From Frondihabitans sp. PhB188 (GTDB lineage: Bacteria; Actinomycetota; Actinomycetes; Actinomycetales; Microbacteriaceae), in the NCBI RefSeq assembly GCF_003752365.1, contig NZ_RJUO01000006.1, positions 1 to 64,000 of the forward strand: 64,000 bases of DNA. The letters run 5' to 3'. The number at the start of each line of letters is the position of its first letter. Position 1 is the first letter of the stretch. Under the pieces are notes generated by a model. It was given only the letters and a program-made list of their open reading frames with translations. It did no database searches and was not told where the DNA came from. Positions 42,149 through 50,775 of this stretch are shown piece by piece. The position numbers were made by a program, and so were the translations under genes.

Positions 42149-42751
42149 CTAAAGACCGCGCAATTCCGGTGGGCAGTCGTTGTAGCTTCCGACGCGCCAC
42201 GTGTCGTGCCCGGGGTGGATGTGGTCGGTCCACTGCTTGCCATCCCACCAGCGTTTGTGGCCCTTGGGGTCGAGCCGATCCAGGTAGTAGCCGGAGTGCG
42301 GCCTCGGCTGACTAGCAACGAAGGGCGGTTGTTCGACGGCTTCGTCGGGAAAAGGCCGACCGAAGTCCCTCGGGATGAGCGATTCCCTGGCGAGCGTACG
42401 ACTTATGCGTTCTGCATGCTCGTCATAGGCGTGATCGACCAGGTTCACGGACCATTCGTCGTTGCCTCCGCGGAGACCGAAATCGGCGGCTGCCTCGAGG
42501 TAGCTGGTTTCGAGCTCGAACTGCCAGGCCACCGGGCCCTCGCTTGCCGTGCGTGTAGTAGTCCTGCGGCGCTCCCATCGGTCGAAGCGTCGGAACATCT
42601 CCGTGAAGGTTCGGCCACGGTTGTCGTCACCCACGTTGTTGAAACGGCTTGAGAGCTCGTCGTCGTAGGACGTCCACAAGTCACCTTCCAACGATGCGCG
42701 GACATCGAGGACGCCGCGCCCTCCTGCGACGTAGGCAGCATGCCGGATCAT
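42149..42751 (-). CDS. Hypothetical protein with C-terminal DUF2510 domain
   Basis: A 200-residue protein. The C-terminal GYYLDRLDPKGHKRWWDGKQWTDHI matches the short Trp-rich DUF2510 motif (GWYPDP...RYWDGxxWT) of actinobacteria. The first 130 residues have no match that I know. Its 3' end overlaps the last iteron. It follows the 109-residue gene by 3 bp and is surely cotranscribed with it. Confidence 0.65.
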   Translation of the reverse strand: MIRHAAYVAGGRGVLDVRASLEGDLWTSYDDELSSRFNNVGDDNRGRTFTEMFRRFDRWERRRTTTRTASEGPVAWQFELETSYLEAAADFGLRGGNDEWSVNLVDHAYDEHAERISRTLARESLIPRDFGRPFPDEAVEQPPFVASQPRPHSGYYLDRLDPKGHKRWWDGKQWTDHIHPGHDTWRVGSYNDCPPELRGL

Positions 42752-42754
42752 CGC

Positions 42755-43084
42755 TTACACAGGTTCGTAGACGGTGAAGTTGGTGATGCCCACTTCGGTC
42801 ATGATCTGGCCAATTCGGTAGCCGATCTCCCGCTGCTTGTCGTCGTCGCCGGCGAGAATCGCAGACTGAATCATCGTGATCCTGCCCATGCCGCCTGTGC
42901 GACTGAATTTCACCGGTGCGATCTTCTTCGCGCGGCGCAGCGCCGCCGCCGCCGGCTTGGGCAGCTCGACTTGAGAGACCAGATCATGCACTTCCGGCCC
43001 GAGAACGGTGGACACCGCGGCGAGATACCTGGTCGGGCTTTTCTGAAACTCCACCACAGACTGGCCCCTCTCATTTGCACCCAC
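42755..43084 (-). CDS. Small hypothetical protein paired with the DUF2510 gene
   Basis: A 109-residue protein from GTG 43084, with TTGGAG upstream. It begins VGANERGQSVVEFQKSPTRY and ends DKQREIGYRIGQIMTEVGIT-NFTVYEPV. Mixed alpha/beta, soluble, basic centre (AALRRAKKIAPVKFSR). Two small genes beside an origin could be a stability or toxin-antitoxin pair, but I recognise neither member. Confidence 0.5.
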   Translation of the reverse strand: MGANERGQSVVEFQKSPTRYLAAVSTVLGPEVHDLVSQVELPKPAAAALRRAKKIAPVKFSRTGGMGRITMIQSAILAGDDDKQREIGYRIGQIMTEVGITNFTVYEPV

Positions 43085-43509
43085 GCTGACAACTCCAACG
43101 GAGCGCCCGCTGCCACTCTTTCAGCAACCTCCGACTCGACGGCGGAGCCAACCCCGGCGGCGGCTCGCAAACTCACGTCGCCGCTGTCGGCATCGATTAC
43201 TGATCGAGCGGCGTACTCAGCGGATCAGATCAGTGTCAGCTGTCTGCGAGACGAATAAGGGGACGCCACGGGGCGTCACCGATCAGCCATTTGGTAACAA
43301 GGAGGTGTCACTTCCATGCCTTTCTCTCTGCCTTCGATAAGCGCCATTACCCGTGTTGACCTCTTTTGGCCCCTTTGAGATTTGGGGAACGGGTTTTTTG
43401 GCTGGGCTGCCGACGCAAGGCTGCAACTGGCGCGGTGCCTGGGACGCTCGACAGTCCCGGAGTAGCTTCCAGAGGACGTGGCAGGTTGCTATGCGGAACG
43501 GGACATCCC
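43085..43509. other. Intergenic region before the SDR gene
   Basis: No supported gene. It contains the start region of the 109-residue gene and, at its right end, the leader of the dehydrogenase gene. An N-terminal extension of the dehydrogenase frame to 43366 is Arg/Gly-rich and rejected. Confidence 0.35.
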
Positions 43510-44277
43510 ATGCTTTTGGACGGTAAGACGATCATCGTGACCGGCGGTAATTCCGGTATTGGCGAAGCCATCGTGATCGCGGCGGCGCGAGAGGGCGCCA
43601 ATATTGTCATCGATTACGTCGCACATCCGGAAGAGACCACGTCGCTCATCGCTCGGATCGAGAAAGAGGGCGGTAAGGCAGTCGGGGTCGACGCGGATGT
43701 CAGCCAGGCTGCCGGGTTGCACCAAATGGTGCAAGCCGCCGTGGACTCGTTCGGCCGGCTGGACGTGATCATCAACAATGCTGGCATTGAAACCCGCACA
43801 GGGATCCTAGACACGACCGAGGAGGACTTCGAGAAGGTGATGGCGGTGAACTTGAAGAGTGCGTTCTTCGGTACCCAGTTCGCCGCGAAGCAGTTCATCG
43901 CTCAAAAAACGCCCGGTCTTGTGATCAATATTTCGTCGGTGCACGAGGATTGGCCGATGCCGGGAAACATCGCGTACTGCGTGTCTAAGGGCGGGACGCG
44001 GATGCTGGCCAGGACGGCCGGGGTGGAACTGGGCCCGCACGGCATCCGGGTGGTGAATGTCGCGCCCGGTGCGGTGGATACTCCGATCAACACGTCGACG
44101 ACGTCGGACCCCGAGAAGTTAAAGCAGCTTGACGCGGCGATTCCGGTGGGTCGTCTGGCTGAGCCTGATGACATCGCAGAGATGGTGGTGTTTTTGGCGT
44201 CTGGGAAGTCGTCGTACATGACCGCGACGACCGTGTTCATCGACGGCGGCATCATGCAGGGCAGCGTCGGCCTGTAG
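43510..44277 (+). CDS. SDR-family dehydrogenase, glucose 1-dehydrogenase-like
   Basis: A 255-residue classical short-chain dehydrogenase. NAD(P)-binding TGGNSGIG at 11-18, NNAG motif in VIINNAGIE, catalytic Ser in INISSVHED and YxxxK in AYCVSKGG; the end GGIMQGSVGL is typical. The overall sequence resembles bacillary-type glucose 1-dehydrogenases. The ATG at 43510 gives normal length. It converges on the aquaporin/GH15 pair, whose enzyme releases glucose, so a link is plausible but not proven. Confidence 0.85.
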   Translation: MLLDGKTIIVTGGNSGIGEAIVIAAAREGANIVIDYVAHPEETTSLIARIEKEGGKAVGVDADVSQAAGLHQMVQAAVDSFGRLDVIINNAGIETRTGILDTTEEDFEKVMAVNLKSAFFGTQFAAKQFIAQKTPGLVINISSVHEDWPMPGNIAYCVSKGGTRMLARTAGVELGPHGIRVVNVAPGAVDTPINTSTTSDPEKLKQLDAAIPVGRLAEPDDIAEMVVFLASGKSSYMTATTVFIDGGIMQGSVGL

Positions 44278-44286
44278 TCGGGTTGG

Positions 44287-44323
44287 CCCCGGTGCCGAGG
44301 CGGGTCACACGCCGGCACCGGGG
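44287..44323. terminator. Bidirectional terminator between SDR and aquaporin genes
   Basis: CCCCGGTGCCG / CGGCACCGGGG, an 11-bp perfect stem with a 15-nt loop, between two convergent stop codons (44277 and 44343). Confidence 0.75.
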
Positions 44324-44342
44324 TCGAGTTAGACACGTTCGG

Positions 44343-45167
44343 CTAGTGGTGGCCGGCCGCGGGGAGGGTGGTGCCCATGGTGGAGCGGTATCTCGGGTCA
44401 TGAAACAGCTTTGTCGTGAGCACTTCGGTGCGCTGGGCGAGGGAGAACAGGGCCACGGCTGCGGCTGCACCCAGAAGGGGCCCGAGGACATAAATCCAAT
44501 ACGTGCCAACGCTCGGTGCGATCAGTGCAGGTCCCAGGCTCCGGGCCGGGTTCATGCTGGTTCCTGTTAGAGGTGCCAGCTGCCAGACGAAGACGGCGAT
44601 AAGGACCCACAGCAGCAGCGGGGTGAACCGTGCGATGCGGTGGTGACTGGTCATAAAAAGAATCGTCAACAGAAGGCAGGCAGTCATTCCGGCTTCCACC
44701 GCCACGGCGAGGAAGTCAGGGACACCCGGGCCGGGTGTGGTGGCTCCGTCAGAGACGCTGGCTGCTTGGTTTCGCCATAGGACGTGGGCGGCGAGGGTCC
44801 CAAGGATCGCGCCTGCGAACTGGGATACCAAGTAGCCGACAAGATCGTGCCAGTGCACTTTGCGTTGCGTCCAAAACGCCAGGGTAACCACCGGGTTCAG
44901 GTGTGCGCCAGAGCGCCGACCGAGAGGGCTGATGGCGACGAGACTGCCAGTGCCGGCGAAGATGAGCCCGGTCAGTAGCAGCCGCGTCGACATCGGCAGA
45001 GCCCGTAACGGGGAGCTGGTCCCGAAGTCGAAGCAGATGGCGGAGATGCCGACGAGCAAGACGATGGCGGTGCCAAGGAGCTCGCAGAGCCACTCGACTG
45101 GGTGGAACCCCGGTTGGGGTGGGGTCGCATGGCCCCTTGACGGGTATGGACGGTGTTTCGTCGTCAT
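44343..45167 (-). CDS. MIP-family aquaporin/glycerol channel
   Basis: A 274-residue membrane protein with six segments and both half-helix motifs: NPV in GAHLNPVVTLAF and NPA in TSMNPARSLGP. The second is the standard NPA; the first has Val, as in some bacterial channels. The His/Pro-rich 30-residue N-terminus is longer than usual. The ATG at 45167 overlaps the GH15 stop (ATGA); the longer frame upstream is antisense-like. Water or small-polyol transport; substrate cannot be told. Confidence 0.88.
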   Translation of the reverse strand: MTTKHRPYPSRGHATPPQPGFHPVEWLCELLGTAIVLLVGISAICFDFGTSSPLRALPMSTRLLLTGLIFAGTGSLVAISPLGRRSGAHLNPVVTLAFWTQRKVHWHDLVGYLVSQFAGAILGTLAAHVLWRNQAASVSDGATTPGPGVPDFLAVAVEAGMTACLLLTILFMTSHHRIARFTPLLLWVLIAVFVWQLAPLTGTSMNPARSLGPALIAPSVGTYWIYVLGPLLGAAAAVALFSLAQRTEVLTTKLFHDPRYRSTMGTTLPAAGHH

Positions 45168-47053
45168 GTGTGGGTCACGCCTGAACTCTCGGACCTTGGG
45201 TCGTGGTCGCTGGCGGGCTTCGAGGCGTCGTGGGGGTGCGTCTGCCCGGCCAGGCGGCGGCCGCGGTTGCCGCGGGAGTGGTCGAGGGCGGCCTGGATCG
45301 CGTCGGCGGCGCGGACGAGCGCCAGGTGGGACAGCGCCTGCGGGGTGTTGCCGACGTGGTGGCCGGTTGAAACCTCGATCTCCTCCGAGAGCATGCCCAC
45401 ATCGTTGCGGTACCCGACGAGGCGGTCCATGAGGTCGGTGGCGTCGTCGATCCTGCCTGAGCGGGCGTACTGCTCGGCAAGCCAGAACGAGCAGGTGAGG
45501 AAAGGGTTTTCCGTGCCCGTCAGCCCGTCGATGCCGGACTCGGTGCGGTAGCGGACCAGGAGGCCGTCTTTCAGGAGGTCTTGCTCGATCGCCTTCACCG
45601 TGCCGAGCATGCGCGGGTCGTGGGCGTCGACGTAGCCGACCTGCGACAGTTGCAGGAGCGATGCGTCGACCTCGTGCGAGCCGTAGGTCTGGGTGTAGGT
45701 GTTGCGGTCGGCGTCGAACCCGTGGGTTTCGATCTCCGTGCGGACTTTCTCGCGCAACGCCATCCACTTCTCGATGGGGCCGTCGAGGTGGAACTGCTGC
45801 ACCCCGCGGACGGCACGGTCGAGTGCGGCCCAGATCATCACCCGGGAGTGGGTGAAGTGCTGCTCGGGCCCGCGGATTTCCCAGATGCCGTTGTCGGGGC
45901 GGTCCCAGTTGTTTTCGACGTACTGCATGAGGGCACGCTGGAGCGCCCACGAGTCGGCGCTTTCTTCAACTCCGAGTTCGCGGGCGTCGTGGAGGGCAAC
46001 CATGACTTCGCCGAAGACGTCGCCCTGGTATTGGGTGAAGGCGCCGTTGCCGGTGCGCACGGGTGCCGATGACCGGTAGCCGGACAGCTTGTCGATGGTG
46101 TTCTCGAGTAGATAGCGCTCTCCGCTCAGCCCGTACATGATCTGCACGTCGGCGGGGTCGCCGGCGATCGCCCGGAGGAGCCAGCTGCGCCAGCCGGCGG
46201 CCTCATTGGCGAAACCGTGGAGGATCAGTGCCTGCAGGGTCATCGACGCGTCGCGGAGCCAGACGTAGCGGTAGTCCCAGTTGCGGGAGCCGCCGAACTG
46301 CTCGGGAAGGCTCGTTGTCGCTGCGGCGACGATGCCGGAGGTGTCTTCGTGGGTGAGCGCGCGGAGCAGCAGAAGTGACCGGTGTACCTCCTCACCGTAG
46401 GTGGCCGGCGCGTCGGAGTGCGAGGCCCACTCCTGCCACCAGGCGACTGTCTCGTCAATCCGCGTGCTGACGTCGATCGGGGCCGGAGGTTGGCGATACG
46501 AGGGGTACCAGGTGAGGGACATGTCGATGGTGTCCCCTTCCGTTACCTCGAATTGGGCGGAGTGGGCGTGATCAGCTGCCGTCAGTTTCGGTCCGCGGAT
46601 AATGACCGCGTCCGGGCCCGCGATCGCGATCAGCGCGTTCTCACCGTGGTCCGGTTTCTGACGAACCCACGGAATGGTGGTCCCGTATTCGAACCGGATG
46701 CGGATGTCGGCTGACATGGGCACGGTGCCGCTGATCCCTCGGACGCGGCGGAGAACGTCCGCCCGCCGATCGCCGGTAGGCATGAGGTCGGTGACTTCCA
46801 CCTCGCCCATTGGGGTCCTCCATGTGGTGACCAGGACAAAGGTGTCGTCGACGTATTTACGGGTGCAGGTCGCGGCAGTGTCCGTTGGAGCGACCAGCCA
46901 CCGCCCGTTGCTCTCGTCGCCAAGGAGAGCCGCAAAGGTTGAGGGGGAATCAAACCTGGGCAGACACAACCAGTCGATGCTGCCGTTGTTGCCGACGAGG
47001 GCGGCGGTGTGGCAATCACCGATCAGTGCGTAATCTTCGATCGCGAGGGGCAT
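45164..47053 (-). CDS. GH15-family glucoamylase/trehalase
   Basis: About 629 residues from ATG 47053 (MPLAIEDYALIGDCHTAALV); an ATG at 47086 adds eleven poorly matching residues. N-terminal domain with the fingerprint GSIDWLCLPRFDSPSTFAALLG, then the (alpha/alpha)6 barrel with general acid in NGIWEIRG and general base in GMLSEEIEVSTG. In actinobacteria this GH15 type includes trehalases and glucoamylase-like enzymes. Cytoplasmic, no signal peptide. Coupled to the aquaporin gene, which suggests osmolyte turnover (inference). Confidence 0.88.
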   Translation of the reverse strand: MPLAIEDYALIGDCHTAALVGNNGSIDWLCLPRFDSPSTFAALLGDESNGRWLVAPTDTAATCTRKYVDDTFVLVTTWRTPMGEVEVTDLMPTGDRRADVLRRVRGISGTVPMSADIRIRFEYGTTIPWVRQKPDHGENALIAIAGPDAVIIRGPKLTAADHAHSAQFEVTEGDTIDMSLTWYPSYRQPPAPIDVSTRIDETVAWWQEWASHSDAPATYGEEVHRSLLLLRALTHEDTSGIVAAATTSLPEQFGGSRNWDYRYVWLRDASMTLQALILHGFANEAAGWRSWLLRAIAGDPADVQIMYGLSGERYLLENTIDKLSGYRSSAPVRTGNGAFTQYQGDVFGEVMVALHDARELGVEESADSWALQRALMQYVENNWDRPDNGIWEIRGPEQHFTHSRVMIWAALDRAVRGVQQFHLDGPIEKWMALREKVRTEIETHGFDADRNTYTQTYGSHEVDASLLQLSQVGYVDAHDPRMLGTVKAIEQDLLKDGLLVRYRTESGIDGLTGTENPFLTCSFWLAEQYARSGRIDDATDLMDRLVGYRNDVGMLSEEIEVSTGHHVGNTPQALSHLALVRAADAIQAALDHSRGNRGRRLAGQTHPHDASKPASDHDPRSESSGVTHT

Positions 47054-47187
47054 GCGCTCATCCAAGCACTGTGCCCTGACCGACATGAGCAGTCACAAAA
47101 AATGCTTATTGAGCACCCTCGGCAAACCCGGCGGCCACCTCGCAGCGGTCCGATCTCCTTGCGGGTGCCGGCGGCATCGATACGGTT

Positions 47188-48393
47188 TTAGGACGGTGAG
47201 GTCATGGTGGCGAGTGCATCGGTGAGGATGACGGTGGTGGAGGCTGGCGCTGTTGTGAGGAGCCGGTGGGCCAGGCGGGTCGCGGCATCAATGACGAGGG
47301 GATGCTCTAGCCCGTAGGTGGTGATACCGGCGAAAACGTCTCGAATGAGGTCGTCGGGCGGTGGCCAGTGCACCATCACCCGTGTCGTGTCGTCGCAGGT
47401 GAGGGCGGTTGCTGCGCAGGGGCGGGTGAGAAGCGGAACCAGAGCGGTGCTGGCAAGGTCGAGCGCAGTGACGGCGGTGTAGGGGTCGTTGGTTCCGGAT
47501 GCCAGGCCACGGACGGCTACTTCGACGAGTTGTTGCAGCGCGAAGCGGACGTCCTGGTGCGGGGTGCGGGCGGTCCCGAACGCGAATGCGCTCTGCACCT
47601 TTTTCGTCACGTCGGCGCTTCGGTCTGCGGGGATGACCTGGACGAGGGTGTCACCTGGGATCACGAACGTTCCGGGCATCGCTATGACGTCCAGGACACA
47701 GTCCGCGGCGATGGCGATGTCGCGGAGCTCATCAAGGTCGATTTGCTCCACATACCCGTCCGCTTTCGACGGGATCTCAGCTGCACTGTTGGGGTGCAGC
47801 AGCGGTGCCGAGGTGGTGTTTTCGGCGGTTTCTTGTGGGTAGATCAGGTTGATGGCCTTGAGTAGGTCGGCTTGAACCCGTTTTTGGAGGGTGGTGATTT
47901 GGACGGAGTCGGCGATGTGATGGATGAAGAACACCAGCACCGCGACGTCCAGCACCCCGAAAAGCACGGCGAGGTGAATGGAGATAGTGGGAACGAATCC
48001 GCTGCCCTGGTCGGTTTCGGAGCGGACGGCGCGGAGGACGACGAGGGCGTAGAGAAACGTGGAGGTGAACACGGCTAACACGATCTGATTGGCCCGGTCC
48101 GCGAGGAAGTTCCGCACCAGACGGGGCCCGTAGGTCGACGAAGTAGTGGCGAGAACGGAGATGGTGATGGAGAAGGAGGTGCCAGCGACAGTCAGCATCG
48201 AGGTGCCGATGATCGACAGGATGCTCCGGCCCGCGGAGGCGCTGAGCGCGTCCAGAAACGGGATGCGGCCACCGTTATCGACAAGGGACTGATCGATGGT
48301 GACAAGCACTTCCGCAAGGATTATGGCGGCGATGCCGAAGACGGCAGGCAGGAACCAGAACGATTCCCGAGCACGGAGGACGAAGGAGCGCAT
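47188..48393 (-). CDS. DUF2254 membrane protein
   Basis: A 401-residue protein from the ATG at 48393, which has a very good site (AAGGAGGTGA) upstream. Four membrane segments in the first 165 residues, with SIIGTSMLTVAGTSFSITISVLATTSSTYGPRLVRNF between the second and third, typical of DUF2254. A soluble C-terminal domain follows. Function unknown; often found in stress or envelope contexts. Confidence 0.85.
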   Translation of the reverse strand: MRSFVLRARESFWFLPAVFGIAAIILAEVLVTIDQSLVDNGGRIPFLDALSASAGRSILSIIGTSMLTVAGTSFSITISVLATTSSTYGPRLVRNFLADRANQIVLAVFTSTFLYALVVLRAVRSETDQGSGFVPTISIHLAVLFGVLDVAVLVFFIHHIADSVQITTLQKRVQADLLKAINLIYPQETAENTTSAPLLHPNSAAEIPSKADGYVEQIDLDELRDIAIAADCVLDVIAMPGTFVIPGDTLVQVIPADRSADVTKKVQSAFAFGTARTPHQDVRFALQQLVEVAVRGLASGTNDPYTAVTALDLASTALVPLLTRPCAATALTCDDTTRVMVHWPPPDDLIRDVFAGITTYGLEHPLVIDAATRLAHRLLTTAPASTTVILTDALATMTSPS

Positions 48394-48532
48394 CTGGCTC
48401 ACCTCCTTCTTTGATCTTGGCTCGGGTGAGGATCCAGTCCACCAGATAGGCGGCCATGATTTGGGCAATCGCCATTTTCCTCATGAACGGGACCGAAGAG
48501 TGGCCTAGTTGATGTCGGCGGGTCTTGGCTGC

Positions 48533-50281
48533 TTACTTCATCTTGCCGTCGGAAAGGTCGTGCACGTCGGCGTCCGGGGCGTCCTTGACGGGGCCGATTC
48601 CTTGAGTCATGCCGGCTTCGGGGTGGTTCATGTCGAATGCGGGGGACTCGGAGCGGATGCGGGGGATGGTGGTGAAGTTGTGCCGCGGCGGCGGGCAGGA
48701 CGTAGCCCATTCCAGTGACCGGGCGTACCCCCAGGGGTCGTTGACTTCGATCTTTGGTGCGGTGCGGGCGGTGATGTACACGTTGTACAGGAACGGCAGC
48801 ATCGAGATGCCCAGGAGCATGGACCCGGTTGTGGACAGCTGGTTTAGCCAGGTGAACCCGTCGGAGGGCTGGTAGGTGGCGTACCGGCGGGGCATGCCCT
48901 CGACGCCGAGCCAGTGCTGGATGAGGAAGGTGGTGTGGAAGCCGATGAACAGCAGCCAGAAGTGGATTTTGCCGAGCCGTTCATTCAGCATTTTCCCCGT
49001 CCACTTGGGCCACCAGAGGTAGAAGCCGGCGAACATGGCAAACACCACTGTGCCGAAAACGACGTAATGGAAGTGCGCGACGACGAAGTACGAATCCGAC
49101 ACGTGGAAGTCCAGCGGCGGTGAGGAAAGGATTACGCCAGTGAGTCCGCCGAAGGTGAAGGTGATCAGAAACCCGATGGCCCAAAGCATGGGGGTTTCGA
49201 AAGTGATGGACCCTTTCCACATGGTGCCAACCCAGTTGAAAATCTTCACCCCAGTGGGGACTGCGATCAGCATCGTCATCAGGGAGAAGAACGGCAGCAG
49301 CACCGAGCCGGTGACGTACATGTGATGCGCCCACACCGTCACTGACAACGCGGCGATGGCGATGGTCGCATAGACGAGGGTTTTGTACCCGAAGATCGGT
49401 TTCCGGCTAAAGATCGGGATCGTCTCAGAAATGATGCCGAAGAACGGTAGGGCGATGATGTACACCTCGGGGTGGCCGAAGAACCAGAACAGGTGCTGCC
49501 ACAGGATCGCCCCGCCGTTGGCCGGGTTGAAGACATTCGCGTCGAAGACCCGGTCAAATCCGAGGCCGAAGAGCGCGGCGGCGAGGACGGGGAACGCCAT
49601 GATCACGAGAATTGAGGTCACAAGGGTGGTCCAGGTGAATTGGGACATCCGGAACATCGTCATCCCGGGGGCTCGCATGGTGATGATGGTGGTGATGAAG
49701 TTCACCGCGCCGAGGATCGTGGAGAACCCGGTCAGGGCGAGGCCGAAGACCCAGAGCTTCCCGCCGATACCGGGGGTGAACGTGGTGTCAGATAGTGGGG
49801 CGTAGGCGAACCAGCCAAACGACGCGGCGCCCTGGGGTGTCAAGAATCCGGAGACGGTGATGATGGCGCCGAAGAAGTACAGCCAGAATGCGAACGCGTT
49901 GAGGCGGGGGAAGGCGACGTCGGGCGCACCGATTTGGAGCGGCATGAGGGCGTTGGCGAATCCGGAGAACAAGGGGGTGGCGAACAGCAGCAGCATGATG
50001 GTTCCGTGCATGGTGAACAGCTGGTTGTATTGCTCTTTCGTCGCCACGACTTGCATGCCCGGCTCAAACAGTTGGGCGCGGATCACCAATGCGAGAACAC
50101 CGCCGAACATGAAGTAGCTGAACGACGTGATCAGGTACATGTTCCCGATCACTTTGTGATCGGTTGATGTCACCCACGACACCAGGCGGTTGCCCTTACG
50201 GCCCACCCGCGTGGTCAAAAATTTGCCTTCTCGTGGGTGCTCTGCAGATTGCGCTGTCGGCCGGGGGGCGTGTGTCGTCAT
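48533..50281 (-). CDS. ctaD: Cytochrome c oxidase subunit I
   Basis: A 582-residue haem-copper oxidase subunit with twelve membrane segments. Ligand motifs are intact: H92 in [11 protein letters not shown], the Cu-B/Tyr motif in [17 protein letters not shown] in WAHHMYVTG, and the haem His pair in [10 protein letters not shown]. Length and ends are normal for actinobacterial aa3 oxidase. No subunit II, III or assembly genes lie nearby, so it must complete its complex with chromosomal partners. Start ATG 50281; a GTG at 50302 is possible. Confidence 0.93.
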   Translation of the reverse strand: MTTHAPRPTAQSAEHPREGKFLTTRVGRKGNRLVSWVTSTDHKVIGNMYLITSFSYFMFGGVLALVIRAQLFEPGMQVVATKEQYNQLFTMHGTIMLLLFATPLFSGFANALMPLQIGAPDVAFPRLNAFAFWLYFFGAIITVSGFLTPQGAASFGWFAYAPLSDTTFTPGIGGKLWVFGLALTGFSTILGAVNFITTIITMRAPGMTMFRMSQFTWTTLVTSILVIMAFPVLAAALFGLGFDRVFDANVFNPANGGAILWQHLFWFFGHPEVYIIALPFFGIISETIPIFSRKPIFGYKTLVYATIAIAALSVTVWAHHMYVTGSVLLPFFSLMTMLIAVPTGVKIFNWVGTMWKGSITFETPMLWAIGFLITFTFGGLTGVILSSPPLDFHVSDSYFVVAHFHYVVFGTVVFAMFAGFYLWWPKWTGKMLNERLGKIHFWLLFIGFHTTFLIQHWLGVEGMPRRYATYQPSDGFTWLNQLSTTGSMLLGISMLPFLYNVYITARTAPKIEVNDPWGYARSLEWATSCPPPRHNFTTIPRIRSESPAFDMNHPEAGMTQGIGPVKDAPDADVHDLSDGKMK

Positions 50282-50775
50282 CGATGATTCCGTCCGTCGC
50301 ACTGGCCAGCCGATTTTAGCTGCCCGCTTGGTCGGGCAGCTGCCCGTAGGATCCGTTGCGGGCGGCGGTCCTCCAGGATCAGGGATCGCGCAGAGAGCAC
50401 GTCGTGACCACGTCGAAGCGGGTCACTAAAACGCCGTCCTTTGGCGATCTCGATGCCGGCGAAGCCGACGCCCTGTCTGCAGATGGCCGTCGAGTCACCG
50501 TGGGTACAAGGCGACGGAGAGCGGTGCGGCGGGACGGGCGGCGTCATGGCTGGTCTTTCGCTCAGAATGCATCGAGGCAAAACTGGCGACCACGGTCCGA
50601 GGCAACCATGGGTGACGATATGCGCCTGCAGCCCCATGGTCAATGCCCGCCGGTACGTTCCCCCTTGCAGACTGCTCTGCCAGACGGCAGACCGGGCTAA
50701 CGCGAACGCATCACTACCAGGTCCACCCTGCGATATCGGAGGCCCTTCGGAGACGGGTTCCGTTGTCACTGCCGG
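50282..50775. other. Intergenic region between permease and ctaD genes
   Basis: No gene supported; the 163-codon minus-strand frame here is Arg/Pro/Ser-rich and lacks recognisable features. A strong hairpin GCTGCCCG-CTTGGT-CGGGCAGC at 50319-50340 lies about 40 nt upstream of the ctaD start in the mRNA leader or promoter, where it may be a terminator for upstream transcription or a regulatory structure. Confidence 0.45.

Larger units (their letters stand above)
41222..42150. repeat. oriV: Iteron array: replication origin of the plasmid
   Basis: About twelve copies of a word close to CGCGAACARAGTACCGA. Plus-strand copies start near 41222, 41346, 41458, 41548, 41589, 41615, 41972, 41994, 42017 and 42035; minus-strand copies lie at about 41269-41284, 42064-42080 and 42131-42150. 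Partial copies are at 41369 and 41498. The last group uses GAGCAGAGTACC and GATCAAAGTAC variants. A central iteron-free piece (41640-41970) holds an AT-richer part and a DnaA box. With repA next door, this is the vegetative origin. Confidence 0.9.

Noticed and set aside
41222-42150. CRISPR array
   Set aside because: Copies are 17 bp, irregularly spaced and in both orientations next to repA, as in an iteron origin.
48275-48484. 69-codon minus-strand frame starting MRKMAIAQIMAAYLV
   Set aside because: The first 30 codons look plausible, but it runs into the DUF2254 gene in a poor frame; the DUF2254 gene has the stronger ribosome-binding site.
50278-50769. 163-codon minus-strand frame between permease and ctaD genes
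   Set aside because: Arg/Pro/Ser-rich with no motif, and includes the hairpin region; looks noncoding.
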